Below are positions 1 to 5,658 of a stretch of 8,035 bases of DNA, one piece after another (position 1 is the stretch's first letter; each line of letters opens with the position of its first letter). Position numbers and translations under genes: made by a program. Location of the stretch: positions 1-8,035 of the forward strand of contig JASHUF010000333.1 in the NCBI GenBank assembly GCA_030040175.1, read 5' to 3'. The notes below the pieces were generated by a model. That model was given only the letters and a program-made list of their open reading frames with translations. It was not told the origin of the DNA and ran no database searches. Source of the stretch: Acidobacteriaceae bacterium. GTDB taxonomy: Bacteria > Acidobacteriota > Terriglobia > Terriglobales > Acidobacteriaceae.

Positions 1-580
1 CTTTGGAGGCTCGGGAGGGAGTTCCATCTTCGGCAGCTCGGACAACGGCAGCAGTACCGCGCCGAGCCAAACCTCCACAGACAACTCCGGCAGCTCAAAC
101 AACTCCTCGGCTGGCTCGACCGGTTCAGTCGCGTCGAGCTCCGGCGACTCCAGCGATTCCAGCGGAAACGGCGGCTCTTCCACGGGCGCCGGAACCGGCG
201 CCGGAACAGGAACAGGAACAGGTACAGGTACAGGTGCAGGAACCGGCACCGGCCTCACCGGGCAAACCTTCGGCGGCGCCGGCATCATCGGCTTCTCCCC
301 AGCCAGCCCCAAGCAGGCGATCCTGGTTTACAAGAAGAAGGAACATTACAACGAGTGGGAGTTCACCTACGATCCCATCATGGACATGAAGACGATGAGC
401 GGCGGCAACACCGGCATGATCGGGCAACCTGCCGGCAGCATGCCCGGAGCCGTGGGCATACCGGGTATCACCACGCCCGGCACGGGAAGCCCAAGCTCCA
501 CCGGCAGCGGCTTGGACAGCGGCTTGGGGTCGACCCCCTCCATGCCGCCGGACACCTCCGCTCCGCCGCAGCAGCAATAA
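1..580 (+). CDS. Pseudopilin-like or secreted protein, C-terminal part (5' end outside window)
   Basis: Open frame with codons starting at base 2 and a TAA stop at 578-580; 192 residues are visible and the N-terminus lies outside the window. Residues 1 to about 85 are almost only Gly, Ser, Thr, Ala and Asn, ending in a run of Gly-Thr pairs. A compact segment follows (about residues 87-128): GGAGIIGFSP, then an ILVYKKKEHYNEWEFTYDP motif. The last 60 residues are rich in Gly, Pro and Ser and end in Gln-Gln-Gln. The YNEWEF-type motif is, as I recall, common near the C-terminus of acidobacterial type II secretion/pseudopilin-like proteins, which suggests an exported envelope protein. The diagnostic prepilin N-terminal helix is not in view, so the role is inferred. 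An ATG exists at 380, but composition and frame run open well upstream, so that is not the real start. The stop codon overlaps a repeat element. Confidence 0.6.
   Translation, partial: FGGSGGSSIFGSSDNGSSTAPSQTSTDNSGSSNNSSAGSTGSVASSSGDSSDSSGNGGSSTGAGTGAGTGTGTGTGTGAGTGTGLTGQTFGGAGIIGFSPASPKQAILVYKKKEHYNEWEFTYDPIMDMKTMSGGNTGMIGQPAGSMPGAVGIPGITTPGTGSPSSTGSGLDSGLGSTPSMPPDTSAPPQQQ
185..255 (+). repeat. Degenerate hexanucleotide tandem repeat inside coding sequence
   Basis: About a dozen imperfect six-base units of the type GGAACA, GGTACA, GGTGCA, GGAACC and GGCACC occur in tandem and encode alternating Gly-Thr and Gly-Ala. The unit length keeps the reading frame, so gain or loss of units would change linker length without a frameshift. 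It lies in the low-complexity part of the pseudopilin-like gene. Confidence 0.7.
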
Positions 581-695
581 GGCATTTCTCCTTCGGATAT
601 AGCCGTTTTCGGCCCCTTCCAGGGTGCCGATTTCTTGTTGAAATCGGCACCTGACCCCGGTGGCTTTGGTGTACAGCAGAAGGAGAAATGCTTTA
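578..695. mobile_element. MITE-like inverted-repeat element, copy 1
   Basis: This 118-bp element is repeated at 2045-2162 with 9 mismatches and no gaps by my alignment. Its ends are inverted repeats: TAAGGCATTTCTCCTT at 578-593 and AAGGAGAAATGCTTTA at 680-695 (one mismatch), with weaker pairing extending inward to about 24 bp. The centre holds a perfect 12-bp hairpin, 623-634 paired with 640-651, around the loop TTGTT. There is no coding potential and no transposase. Both ends can be read as bounded by TA, as expected of IS630/Tc1-mariner-type non-autonomous elements; that assignment is inference. It lies between two convergent genes, and its first three bases are the stop codon of the upstream gene. 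Confidence 0.8.
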
Positions 696-736
696 GCCGC
701 GGACAAACGCACCTGAAGACTGCGCGCGAAATGCAA

Positions 737-769
737 AAGGCCTGCATCCTTCAAATGGACGCAGGCCTT
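737..769 (-). terminator. Intrinsic terminator of the iron-sulfur carrier gene
   Basis: AAGGCCTGCATCC at 737-749 pairs with GGACGCAGGCCTT at 757-769 (13 positions, one mismatch) around a 7-base loop. Read on the minus strand, the hairpin is followed by a short T-rich run (CCTTTTGCATTT). It lies about 40 bases past the stop codon of the gene ending at 808, so it most likely ends that transcript. Confidence 0.65.
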
Positions 770-807
770 CGATCTCAAAGCGGGCTTTTCACGGCCCCAA
801 GTGCCGC

Positions 808-1179
808 TTACACGTTGAACGATGAGCCGCAGCCACAGGTGGATTTCACCTGGGGATTCTCGAATTTGAAGCCGGCCGCCTCCAGGGTCTCCACATAGTC
901 CACCGTGCAGCCGTTCAGGTACATCAGTGAAGTGGCGTCGATAAAAACCTTCAGATCGTCAAAATGGAAGACTTTGTCCATCATGCCGCTTTGGTTCTCA
1001 AAGGCCATCGAATACTGGAAACCGGAGCAGCCCCCGCCCACCACGCCAATACGCAGACCGGCGGGCAGCGGATCCTGGGTGGCCATGATCTCGCGCACCT
1101 TGGTTATCGCCTGAGGAGTCAGCGTAAGTGGTGGCTTCTTAATGGTTTCCTGATTCGGAGTGACGGTCGCAGTGGCCAT
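808..1179 (-). CDS. erpA: ErpA/IscA-family iron-sulfur cluster carrier (A-type)
   Basis: A 123-residue cytoplasmic protein of the HesB/IscA/SufA/ErpA family, which hold Fe-S clusters and pass them to apo-proteins. The three conserved cysteine ligands are present: Cys51 in GGGCSGFQY, and Cys115 and Cys117 in STCGCGSSF near the C-terminus. The ending NPQVKSTCGCGSSFNV closely resembles E. coli ErpA as I recall it, so ErpA is preferred over IscA or SufA, though these are hard to separate by eye. The first 17 residues (Thr/Lys/Pro-rich) precede the family core. The frame stays open upstream to 1308, but the ATG at 1179 has a good AGGAG at 1185-1189, and the upstream residues do not look like this family. 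It stands alone: no isc or suf genes are adjacent. Odd point: an extra cysteine, Cys91, in the LNGCTVDY segment. Confidence 0.9.
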   Translation of the reverse strand: MATATVTPNQETIKKPPLTLTPQAITKVREIMATQDPLPAGLRIGVVGGGCSGFQYSMAFENQSGMMDKVFHFDDLKVFIDATSLMYLNGCTVDYVETLEAAGFKFENPQVKSTCGCGSSFNV

Positions 1180-1183
1180 ATTT

Positions 1184-1189
1184 TCTCCT
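1184..1189 (-). promoter_or_regulatory. Ribosome binding site deciding the erpA start
   Basis: On the minus strand CAGGAGAAAATATG places AGGAG about six bases before the ATG at 1179. This supports the 123-residue product over the 166-residue open frame that begins at 1308. Confidence 0.7.
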
Positions 1190-1517
1190 GTTGCTGGAAT
1201 TACCCGCTTCCAGAGTACCCTTCCTGGAGGCGGGGATACAAGTCCCCGTCCCATGGCTGTCCATTCGATGCCTCCGGAAAAGAGAAGGTCGCAGCTGCCT
1301 GCGGACATTACTTTCGGGAATAAACCTTTGCGTTACGGCCTCAGCACCGGCCCCTGGGCGCAAAAATCAGGCGGACAACCGTGATGAATCGGAGCTATGA
1401 TGTTCTGCCAAATGGCCCCGCTGCGCGGCAGACCGCATGTCGATTCCCAGGCCTTGCCGCGGACCGGCCACAGACTCGCCGGTATCGGGGACGCTGCCCG
1501 TGCTGCTGGAGGTGGGT
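1190..1517. other. Divergent intergenic region between erpA and the small membrane protein gene
   Basis: About 330 bases without a convincing gene. On the erpA side are two small hairpins that would lie in the erpA leader: CTGGAA 1194-1199 with TTCCAG 1208-1213, and CGGGGA 1231-1236 with TCCCCG 1243-1248. On the other side is a possible plus-strand promoter (1372-1401). Several open frames cross the region, but none has a good ribosome site or recognisable protein. I found no clear binding site for an iron-sulfur regulator. Confidence 0.5.
1372..1401 (+). promoter_or_regulatory. Possible promoter for the small membrane protein gene
   Basis: CGGACA at 1372-1377 (four of six matches to TTGACA) and TATGAT at 1396-1401 (five of six to TATAAT) are 18 bases apart. 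A transcript starting near 1408 would have a leader of about 110 bases before the ATG at 1518. Chance matches of this quality are not rare in such a region. Confidence 0.3.
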
Positions 1518-1802
1518 ATGACATTTGTTCCGGTCATGTGGATCGTCTGGTCGTTTCTGGTCGCGATCATGGCTGCGCTTTACATTTATCGATCGAGCCT
1601 GACCCGCGATGAAGAAGGCCAGATTTTTCTGGACGACTCGTTTGAGCACGAGAAGATGGCCCAGGCAGCGATCGTGGCCAAGGTGACCAAGGTCGAGCCC
1701 GCCATCCGGGTATCGCAGTGGCTGGTCATCGCCATGACCGTGTTCGTCCTGGTGTATTACGTGCGAGACATCCTGATTCACCTGGATATTCTCCACTCCT
1801 GA
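1518..1802 (+). CDS. Small two-helix membrane protein of unknown function
   Basis: A 94-residue protein I do not recognise. It has two hydrophobic segments, at about residues 5-24 (a Trp/Val/Ile/Ala stretch ending in LYIY) and 66-82 (SQWLVIAMTVFVLVYYV). They are joined by a polar loop of about 40 residues that is first acidic (DEEGQIFLDD) and then Lys-rich (KVTKVEPAIR). The positive charges in the loop favour a cytoplasmic loop with both ends outside. The ATG at 1518 is preceded by GGAGGT at 1508-1513, a strong but closely spaced ribosome site. The same frame is open up to an ATG at 1437, but the extra 27 residues are Pro/Arg-rich and lack a good ribosome site. It is not clearly co-transcribed with anything: the next plus-strand gene is beyond 3600. 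It could be a small accessory subunit of a membrane complex, but nothing here identifies one. Confidence 0.7.
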   Translation: MTFVPVMWIVWSFLVAIMAALYIYRSSLTRDEEGQIFLDDSFEHEKMAQAAIVAKVTKVEPAIRVSQWLVIAMTVFVLVYYVRDILIHLDILHS

Positions 1803-1867
1803 TCCCGGGGCTCACTCCTCCCGCTTGCCTGTGCGCGCAGAGGAACAGAGGATGCGTGCGGCAGAGC

Positions 1868-1984
1868 TACGGCATTTTCTGGGTTACTGTGTCCTTTTCA
1901 TTTCCTCGTAAGGTCGCCGCTCCCTGTTGGTCGCGTCGACTCTGCCTTCCGTCTTCGGGATACAGCTACTCAGAAAATGCGTTA
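1868..1984. mobile_element. Probable diverged copy of the same MITE-like family (copy 3)
   Basis: 117 bp bounded by TACGGCATTTTCTG at 1868-1881 and CAGAAAATGCGTTA at 1971-1984. The inner ten bases of these ends are a perfect inverted repeat, GCATTTTCTG and CAGAAAATGC. Length (117 against 118), the TA..GCATTT start, the AAATGC.TTA end and a TACAGC block at the same distance from the right end (in copy 1; TACGGC in copy 2) all match the two close copies. The middle is only about half identical by eye. It is best read as an older relative; it has no coding potential. Confidence 0.5.
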
Positions 1985-2044
1985 AGGCGCCGCGTTCAGC
2001 CCGTCGGCGCTTATGGGAACCGGTTCGCCATGCCGTGGATGTAA
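1985..2044. other. Spacer between two repeat elements, with a GC-rich hairpin
   Basis: GCGCCG at 1987-1992 pairs with CGGCGC at 2005-2010, extended by two weaker pairs. No T-run follows on either strand, so I do not call it a terminator. No gene is seen. Confidence 0.4.
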
Positions 2045-2162
2045 TAAGGCATTTCTCCTCGGGATATAGCCGTTTTCGGCCCTTTCCAGGGTGCCGGTTT
2101 CTTGTTGAAATCGGCACTTGACCTCGGTGGCTCCGGTGTACGGCAGAAGGAGAAATGCTTTA
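2045..2162. mobile_element. MITE-like inverted-repeat element, copy 2
   Basis: 118 bp, collinear with 578-695 without gaps. The right terminal repeat (AAGGAGAAATGCTTTA, ending at 2162) is identical to copy 1; the left end differs only from its fifteenth base. The central hairpin is 2090-2101 with 2107-2118 around the same TTGTT loop. Its two differences from copy 1 turn an A-U and a G-C pair into G-U pairs in a plus-strand transcript, so the stem is still possible. It lies between the small membrane protein gene and the convergent VWFA gene. Confidence 0.8.
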
Positions 2163-2225
2163 GACCACCAGCAAGAGCGAAGCCGCCCCCCAGAACCTCG
2201 GGAAAGACGCGCGGAATCGGGCAAT

Positions 2226-2242
2226 GCACGCGGGCCGCGTGC
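2226..2242. repeat. GC-rich palindrome just past the VWFA gene
   Basis: GCACGCGG at 2226-2233 and CCGCGTGC at 2235-2242 are a perfect inverted repeat around one base. It begins about 18 bases beyond the VWFA stop codon and could help end or stabilise that transcript, but no T-run follows on the minus strand. Confidence 0.4.
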
Positions 2243-2259
2243 GGCCGCGCGGAGACCGG

Positions 2260-3501
2260 CTACTCCACTTCCTGCTTGGCGCGGTAGCCGTCGCGGGCGA
2301 TGATCTCGTACTTGAGCGGTTTGTGCTTTTCGTCCTGCATGCGCAGGGGCTGGCCTTCGGCGTCGACCAGCTCGACGCGCAACTTCCGGTAGGTGCCGTC
2401 CTGCTTGGCGTTGGTGGGGCGATAGACAAGCTGATATTTGGCGCGGATGTTCTGGTTGATCGTCCTCACCATGTCAGGCAGTTCGCCGGTAAACTTGGGC
2501 TCGAACCACATGCCGCCGGTGATCTGCGCAAAGGTGCGCATTTCGTTGTCGGCCTGCAGGTAATCCATTTCGCGGATCGACGCCCCCATGCCCGGACCGC
2601 CTTCGGTCATCTCCCGCAGCAGGCCGCCGGTGGAAACCGCGTAGATGGTGATGTCGCGCGATTCCTTCACCCGTTTCAGAATCTTGTCGAAGGTGAGTTT
2701 CGACATGCTGTCGATGCCGGAGGCAATGAGGATGATGTACTTCTGCCCCTGGATGCGGTCGAGCCGGTCCATGGACTCGTAGAGCGCGTCAAAGACGTTC
2801 GTTTCACTGAAGGCAGCGGGCATGTAGACCGACATGCCCAGCTCGCTGATCGCCTCCTGAATCTGGCGCTTGTCCTGCGTGAAATCGACCTCGATGTGCG
2901 GCTTCATGTCGAAGGTCATCAGAGCCACGTAGTCCTGCGGGCGCAACTGCTGCGTGAACGCCCAGGCTGAATTGAGCATGTCCACGCGGAAGGCAAAACC
3001 ACGGGCGGCATATTCGCAAAGCAGCAGCGCGGTGATGGGCGCCTCCACGCGCTTGAAACCTTCGATCTTCTGCTCCACGCCGTCTTCGTAGACGCGGAAG
3101 TTCTCCGGCCTCAGGCCGGGCACGAACTGGCCGGTCTTCTGCAGCAGCACGCCTACGTCCACAGTCACTTCGGGCACATCGATGTGCAAAGAAACCGGCG
3201 GCAAGTCCGCGGGATTGGTGATTTTGGGCTCAGGCGGAGCCGCCGCCGCGGGCGGCGGCTGGTCTTCAGGAGCTTTCTTGGGCACGGCGATCACGCCGGT
3301 ATCGCCGCTGGGCCCGCCGGCATCCGGCTGCGATTGATCGGGCTGTTGCTGCTGCTGCGGGTTGGCCGGCTGCGGGCTCGACTGCTGTGCATCGTTTTGC
3401 GCGCTTGCCGGCGGCAGGAGCAAAAGGGCCGCAAGCGCGGCGAAAAAGAGAAGGAGCCTGGTACGGGGTGACCCATGGCGGGATGTGCAGGAAGTGGTCA
3501 T
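2260..3501 (-). CDS. Exported VWFA-related protein of the acidobacterial type
   Basis: A 413-residue protein. Residues 1-34 form a signal peptide: Arg residues, a Leu/Ala/Phe core, then PASA-QN as a likely cleavage site. Residues 36-100 are a Gln/Pro/Ala-rich linker. About 101-150 is the segment that precedes the VWFA domain in this family (VTVDVGVLLQKTG, then ENFRVYEDGVEQKIEGF). About 155-360 is a von Willebrand factor A fold (ALMTFD, SETNVFDALYES, KYIILIASGID, ITIYAVSTGG), ending in YQLVYRPT and a short beta-rich tail. This matches the VWFA-related acidobacterial family (TIGR03436 as I recall it), mostly of unknown role and probably binding partners outside the cytoplasm. Unusually, the metal-site motif DxSxS is replaced by EYAAR at 163-167 and the later DG by SG at 261-262. 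The ATG at 3501 was chosen over the open frame to 3594 because it starts the signal peptide and has AGAGG about 8 bases upstream. Confidence 0.85.
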   Translation of the reverse strand: MTTSCTSRHGSPRTRLLLFFAALAALLLLPPASAQNDAQQSSPQPANPQQQQQPDQSQPDAGGPSGDTGVIAVPKKAPEDQPPPAAAAPPEPKITNPADLPPVSLHIDVPEVTVDVGVLLQKTGQFVPGLRPENFRVYEDGVEQKIEGFKRVEAPITALLLCEYAARGFAFRVDMLNSAWAFTQQLRPQDYVALMTFDMKPHIEVDFTQDKRQIQEAISELGMSVYMPAAFSETNVFDALYESMDRLDRIQGQKYIILIASGIDSMSKLTFDKILKRVKESRDITIYAVSTGGLLREMTEGGPGMGASIREMDYLQADNEMRTFAQITGGMWFEPKFTGELPDMVRTINQNIRAKYQLVYRPTNAKQDGTYRKLRVELVDAEGQPLRMQDEKHKPLKYEIIARDGYRAKQEVE

Positions 3502-3656
3502 GACAACAACCTCTGTGCTCACAGCATAGATGATCCAGCGGCCGGCCGCCGGCCGGACGCAGCCAAGCCGCCAGGGCGATTCCCGCCGGGGCACTGGGCA
3601 CGGCGCTTGAGCACGGGAACCGCTCTCGCTGTACTCTTATAGACGTGGAAAAGCGC
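3502..3656. promoter_or_regulatory. Shared divergent promoter region of the VWFA and S55-like genes
   Basis: About 155 bases separate two divergent start codons, so both promoters should lie here. Visible elements are a GC-rich inverted repeat (GGCCGGCCGCCGGCCGG, about 3540-3556), a TTGAGC at 3607-3612, and an AT-rich patch TACTCTTATAGA at 3632-3643 that could serve as a -10 region on either strand. Spacing between these boxes is not ideal, so no single promoter is asserted. Confidence 0.4.
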
Positions 3657-5561
3657 ATGAAGGAAACCGGGTACCGGCCTGCATCCCGGGTGTTTTTCGT
3701 TTTTGCCTCTGCGGCTCTTGGCCTTGGATCTCTTGCTCCGGCGCAGGTTAACGCCGGCGCCCATGCCGCCGGGCAAACCGCCGCCGCGGAAGCCTCTCCG
3801 CCGCCCAGCACCGGGGGATTCTTCCCGTTGAGCCAGGTGCATCGCGGCCTTAAGGGCACGGCCTGGACGGTCTTTGAGGGAACCACGCCCGAGCCCATGC
3901 AGGTAGAGATTCTCGGTGTCCTGCGCGGCGCACGGGGCCCCGGACAGGACCTGATTCTTGCCCGTCTCGAAGGCACAAAGCCCGAGTACACGGGCGTGGT
4001 CGAGGGCATGAGCGGGAGCCCGGTCTACGTCGGCAGCCAGCTTCTTGGCTCCCTCTCGTACCGCATTGGCGTATTCAGCAAGGAGCCGATCGCCGGCATC
4101 ACGCCCATCGAACAGATGCTCGAGGTGCGCGACCTGCCCGCGGGCGATCTCGAAATGGCCTCAGCCTCGCCTGCCACGTCCACGGGCGCGCAGGCGGATG
4201 GGCGAGGCGCCGAGGCCGCGGATGGCGCCCCGGCCGCGGATGACAGGAATTTCAAGCCCATGGAGACGCCGCTGGTGATGACGGGCTTTGCGCCGCAGGC
4301 GATCGATTTCTGGCAAAAAGAGATGCGTGGAACCGGCCTCGACTCCGTGGCGGCCGGCGGCGTTGCGGGTGCGTCGGATTACGATGCAAAACCCTCTGCA
4401 GCCGCTGCGGCGTCTCTCGAACCGGGATCGGCCATCAGCATGCAGCTGGTGCGCGGCGATGTCGATATCTCCGCCACCTGTACCATCACCTATATCGATG
4501 CGAAGCAACTTCTCGCCTGCGGCCATCCGGTGCTGCAAGCAGGCCAGATTTCGCTGCCCATGACCACGGCCGACGTGGTCGCCACGCTGGCTTCGCCGCT
4601 CGAAGCCTTCAAGATTGTCAATACCGGCGCCACCGTGGGCGCGTTTACCGAAGATCGCGAATCGGGGATTCGCGGCGTCATGGGCGCAAGCGCGCACATG
4701 ATCCCCATGCACATCACCATGGACGGCCCGGAGGATCATCGCAAGCTGAATGTCGAAATCCTCGATCTTCCTTCGCTCACTTCACAGGCCATGATGGTGG
4801 TGCTCTTCGATTCGCTTCTCGAGGCGAACTCGAGCACCGCCTCAACGAGCTATCATCTCACCGGAAACGTAGACCTGCAGCAGTACCCCGCGGTTCCGCT
4901 CGATTTCTGGGCCTCGCCCGGCGAAGTGCTGCCTGCTCCGCTGGCCCTTGCGCTGCAGGCCGGCGAGCGCTTCGCCGCACTCTACACCAACGGTGCGCGC
5001 CAGGGCACGGTGCGCGGCATCGATCTCCATGTTCAGGAAGTTCCACGGAGACTGGGAGTGACCCTCGAGGGCGCGCGGCTTATTTCAAACGACATCGTGC
5101 ACGCCGGCGACACCATTGAAGTGGAAGCCACTCTTCGGCCCTGGCAGCAGCCGGAGCACAATGTGCGCATCGCCATTCGCCTACCCGACCGGCTCGCCGG
5201 GGGCAACATCCGGCTGCTGGTCTCCGACGCGGAGACGCTCGACCGCACGCTGAATCAGCCTCACATTCCGGCACGCCCCGAAAATCTCGAGACCGTTCTG
5301 GAACAGGCGCGGCGTCAGCATGCGGCCGACCGGATCTATGTGAGCCTTCTGGTTCCGGAAGCGCAGGCGGGCGTGAACGGCGAGATTCTCTCGAGCCTGC
5401 CGCTTTCCGTGGCCAACGCGCTTGAAGGCGTGCGCTCCACCGAGGAGGTCAACCTGAATGGAGAATCGGCTGAGGTTGCCGGCGACGCTCCTGCGGGCGG
5501 AGTGCTCAGCGGGTTCCAGGTTCTCACTCTGCACATCGACCCGGGCGGCGGTTTAAACTAG
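3657..5561 (+). CDS. Exported SpoIVB/S55-peptidase-like protein
   Basis: 634 residues from the ATG at 3657. Residues 1-37 look like a signal peptide (hydrophobic VFFVFASAALGLGSLA), followed by an Ala-rich linker. A first lobe (about 55-158) runs from GLKGTAWTVFEGT through VEILGVL and ILARLEG to EGMSGSPVYVG, with candidate nucleophile Ser119, and then EPIAGITPIEQML. After a low-complexity Ala/Asp insert (about 165-200) a second lobe (about 255-330) has LVRGDVDISATCTITYIDAKQL and ACGHPVL, with candidate His290. The remaining 300 residues are beta-rich and match nothing I recognise. Both motifs are typical of S55 peptidases such as Bacillus SpoIVB, but in reversed order. A GTG at 3645 is in frame; the ATG is preferred because GGAAAAG lies just before it. 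Bacillus sporulation is not implied: such proteins occur in non-sporulating Acidobacteriota. Substrate unknown; protease activity is inferred only. Confidence 0.85.
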   Translation: MKETGYRPASRVFFVFASAALGLGSLAPAQVNAGAHAAGQTAAAEASPPPSTGGFFPLSQVHRGLKGTAWTVFEGTTPEPMQVEILGVLRGARGPGQDLILARLEGTKPEYTGVVEGMSGSPVYVGSQLLGSLSYRIGVFSKEPIAGITPIEQMLEVRDLPAGDLEMASASPATSTGAQADGRGAEAADGAPAADDRNFKPMETPLVMTGFAPQAIDFWQKEMRGTGLDSVAAGGVAGASDYDAKPSAAAAASLEPGSAISMQLVRGDVDISATCTITYIDAKQLLACGHPVLQAGQISLPMTTADVVATLASPLEAFKIVNTGATVGAFTEDRESGIRGVMGASAHMIPMHITMDGPEDHRKLNVEILDLPSLTSQAMMVVLFDSLLEANSSTASTSYHLTGNVDLQQYPAVPLDFWASPGEVLPAPLALALQAGERFAALYTNGARQGTVRGIDLHVQEVPRRLGVTLEGARLISNDIVHAGDTIEVEATLRPWQQPEHNVRIAIRLPDRLAGGNIRLLVSDAETLDRTLNQPHIPARPENLETVLEQARRQHAADRIYVSLLVPEAQAGVNGEILSSLPLSVANALEGVRSTEEVNLNGESAEVAGDAPAGGVLSGFQVLTLHIDPGGGLN

Positions 5562-5569
5562 GTGGGGAT

Positions 5570-5585
5570 AAGGAAGACCTTCCTT
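5570..5585 (+). terminator. Weak terminator-like hairpin after the S55-like gene
   Basis: AAGGAA at 5570-5575 pairs with TTCCTT at 5580-5585 around a four-base loop, and the next bases are TCTTG. It begins nine bases past the stop codon. The stem is short and AT-balanced, so it may be only a weak terminator. Confidence 0.3.
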
Positions 5586-5598
5586 TCTTGCAGTCATT

Positions 5599-5629
5599 CC
5601 GCCGGGCGCAGCATTTGCGCATCCGGCGG
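5599..5629. repeat. Strong GC-rich hairpin between the S55-like and aldehyde reductase genes
   Basis: CCGCCGGGCGCA at 5599-5610 pairs with TGCGC at 5616-5620 and CCGGCGG at 5623-5629, giving 12 pairs with a two-base bulge and a GCATT loop. It is followed by TTCCCCC rather than a T-run. It could end the upstream transcript with imperfect efficiency, or sit in the leader of the reductase gene, whose start is 29 bases away. Confidence 0.5.
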
Positions 5630-5658
5630 TTCCCCCTCGCCAGTGAGGATTCCGGAAC

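Noticed and set aside
578..695. Repeat copy 1 as a riboswitch or CRISPR-type repeat
   Set aside because: It lies after a stop codon, not before a start, has no spacer array, and its terminal inverted repeats and second distant copy fit a small mobile element better.
125..778. Long minus-strand open frame of 217 codons opposite the pseudopilin-like gene
   Set aside because: Its product is Arg/Ala/Gly-rich with a run of Cys-Thr and Cys-Ser from the reverse of the hexamer repeat, and it crosses the whole repeat element. It looks like a mirror of the GC-rich coding strand.
1212..1241. Possible erpA promoter (TTGTAT and TACTCT, 18 bases apart on the minus strand)
   Set aside because: Each box matches the consensus in only about three of six positions, no better than chance for a region this long.
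1884..2121. Short open frames across repeat copy 2 whose products resemble those across copy 1
   Set aside because: The shared peptide arises only because the DNA element is repeated; there is no ribosome site and the frames run into flanking DNA.
2224..2970. Plus-strand open frame of 248 codons opposite the VWFA gene
   Set aside because: The His/Val/Leu/Gly-rich composition is typical of an antisense frame, while the opposite strand has a signal peptide and family motifs.
3266..4009. Minus-strand open frame of 247 codons spanning the divergent start region
   Set aside because: It overlaps the starts of two well-supported genes, is Arg/Pro/Ala-rich and has no recognisable domain; a GC-rich shadow.
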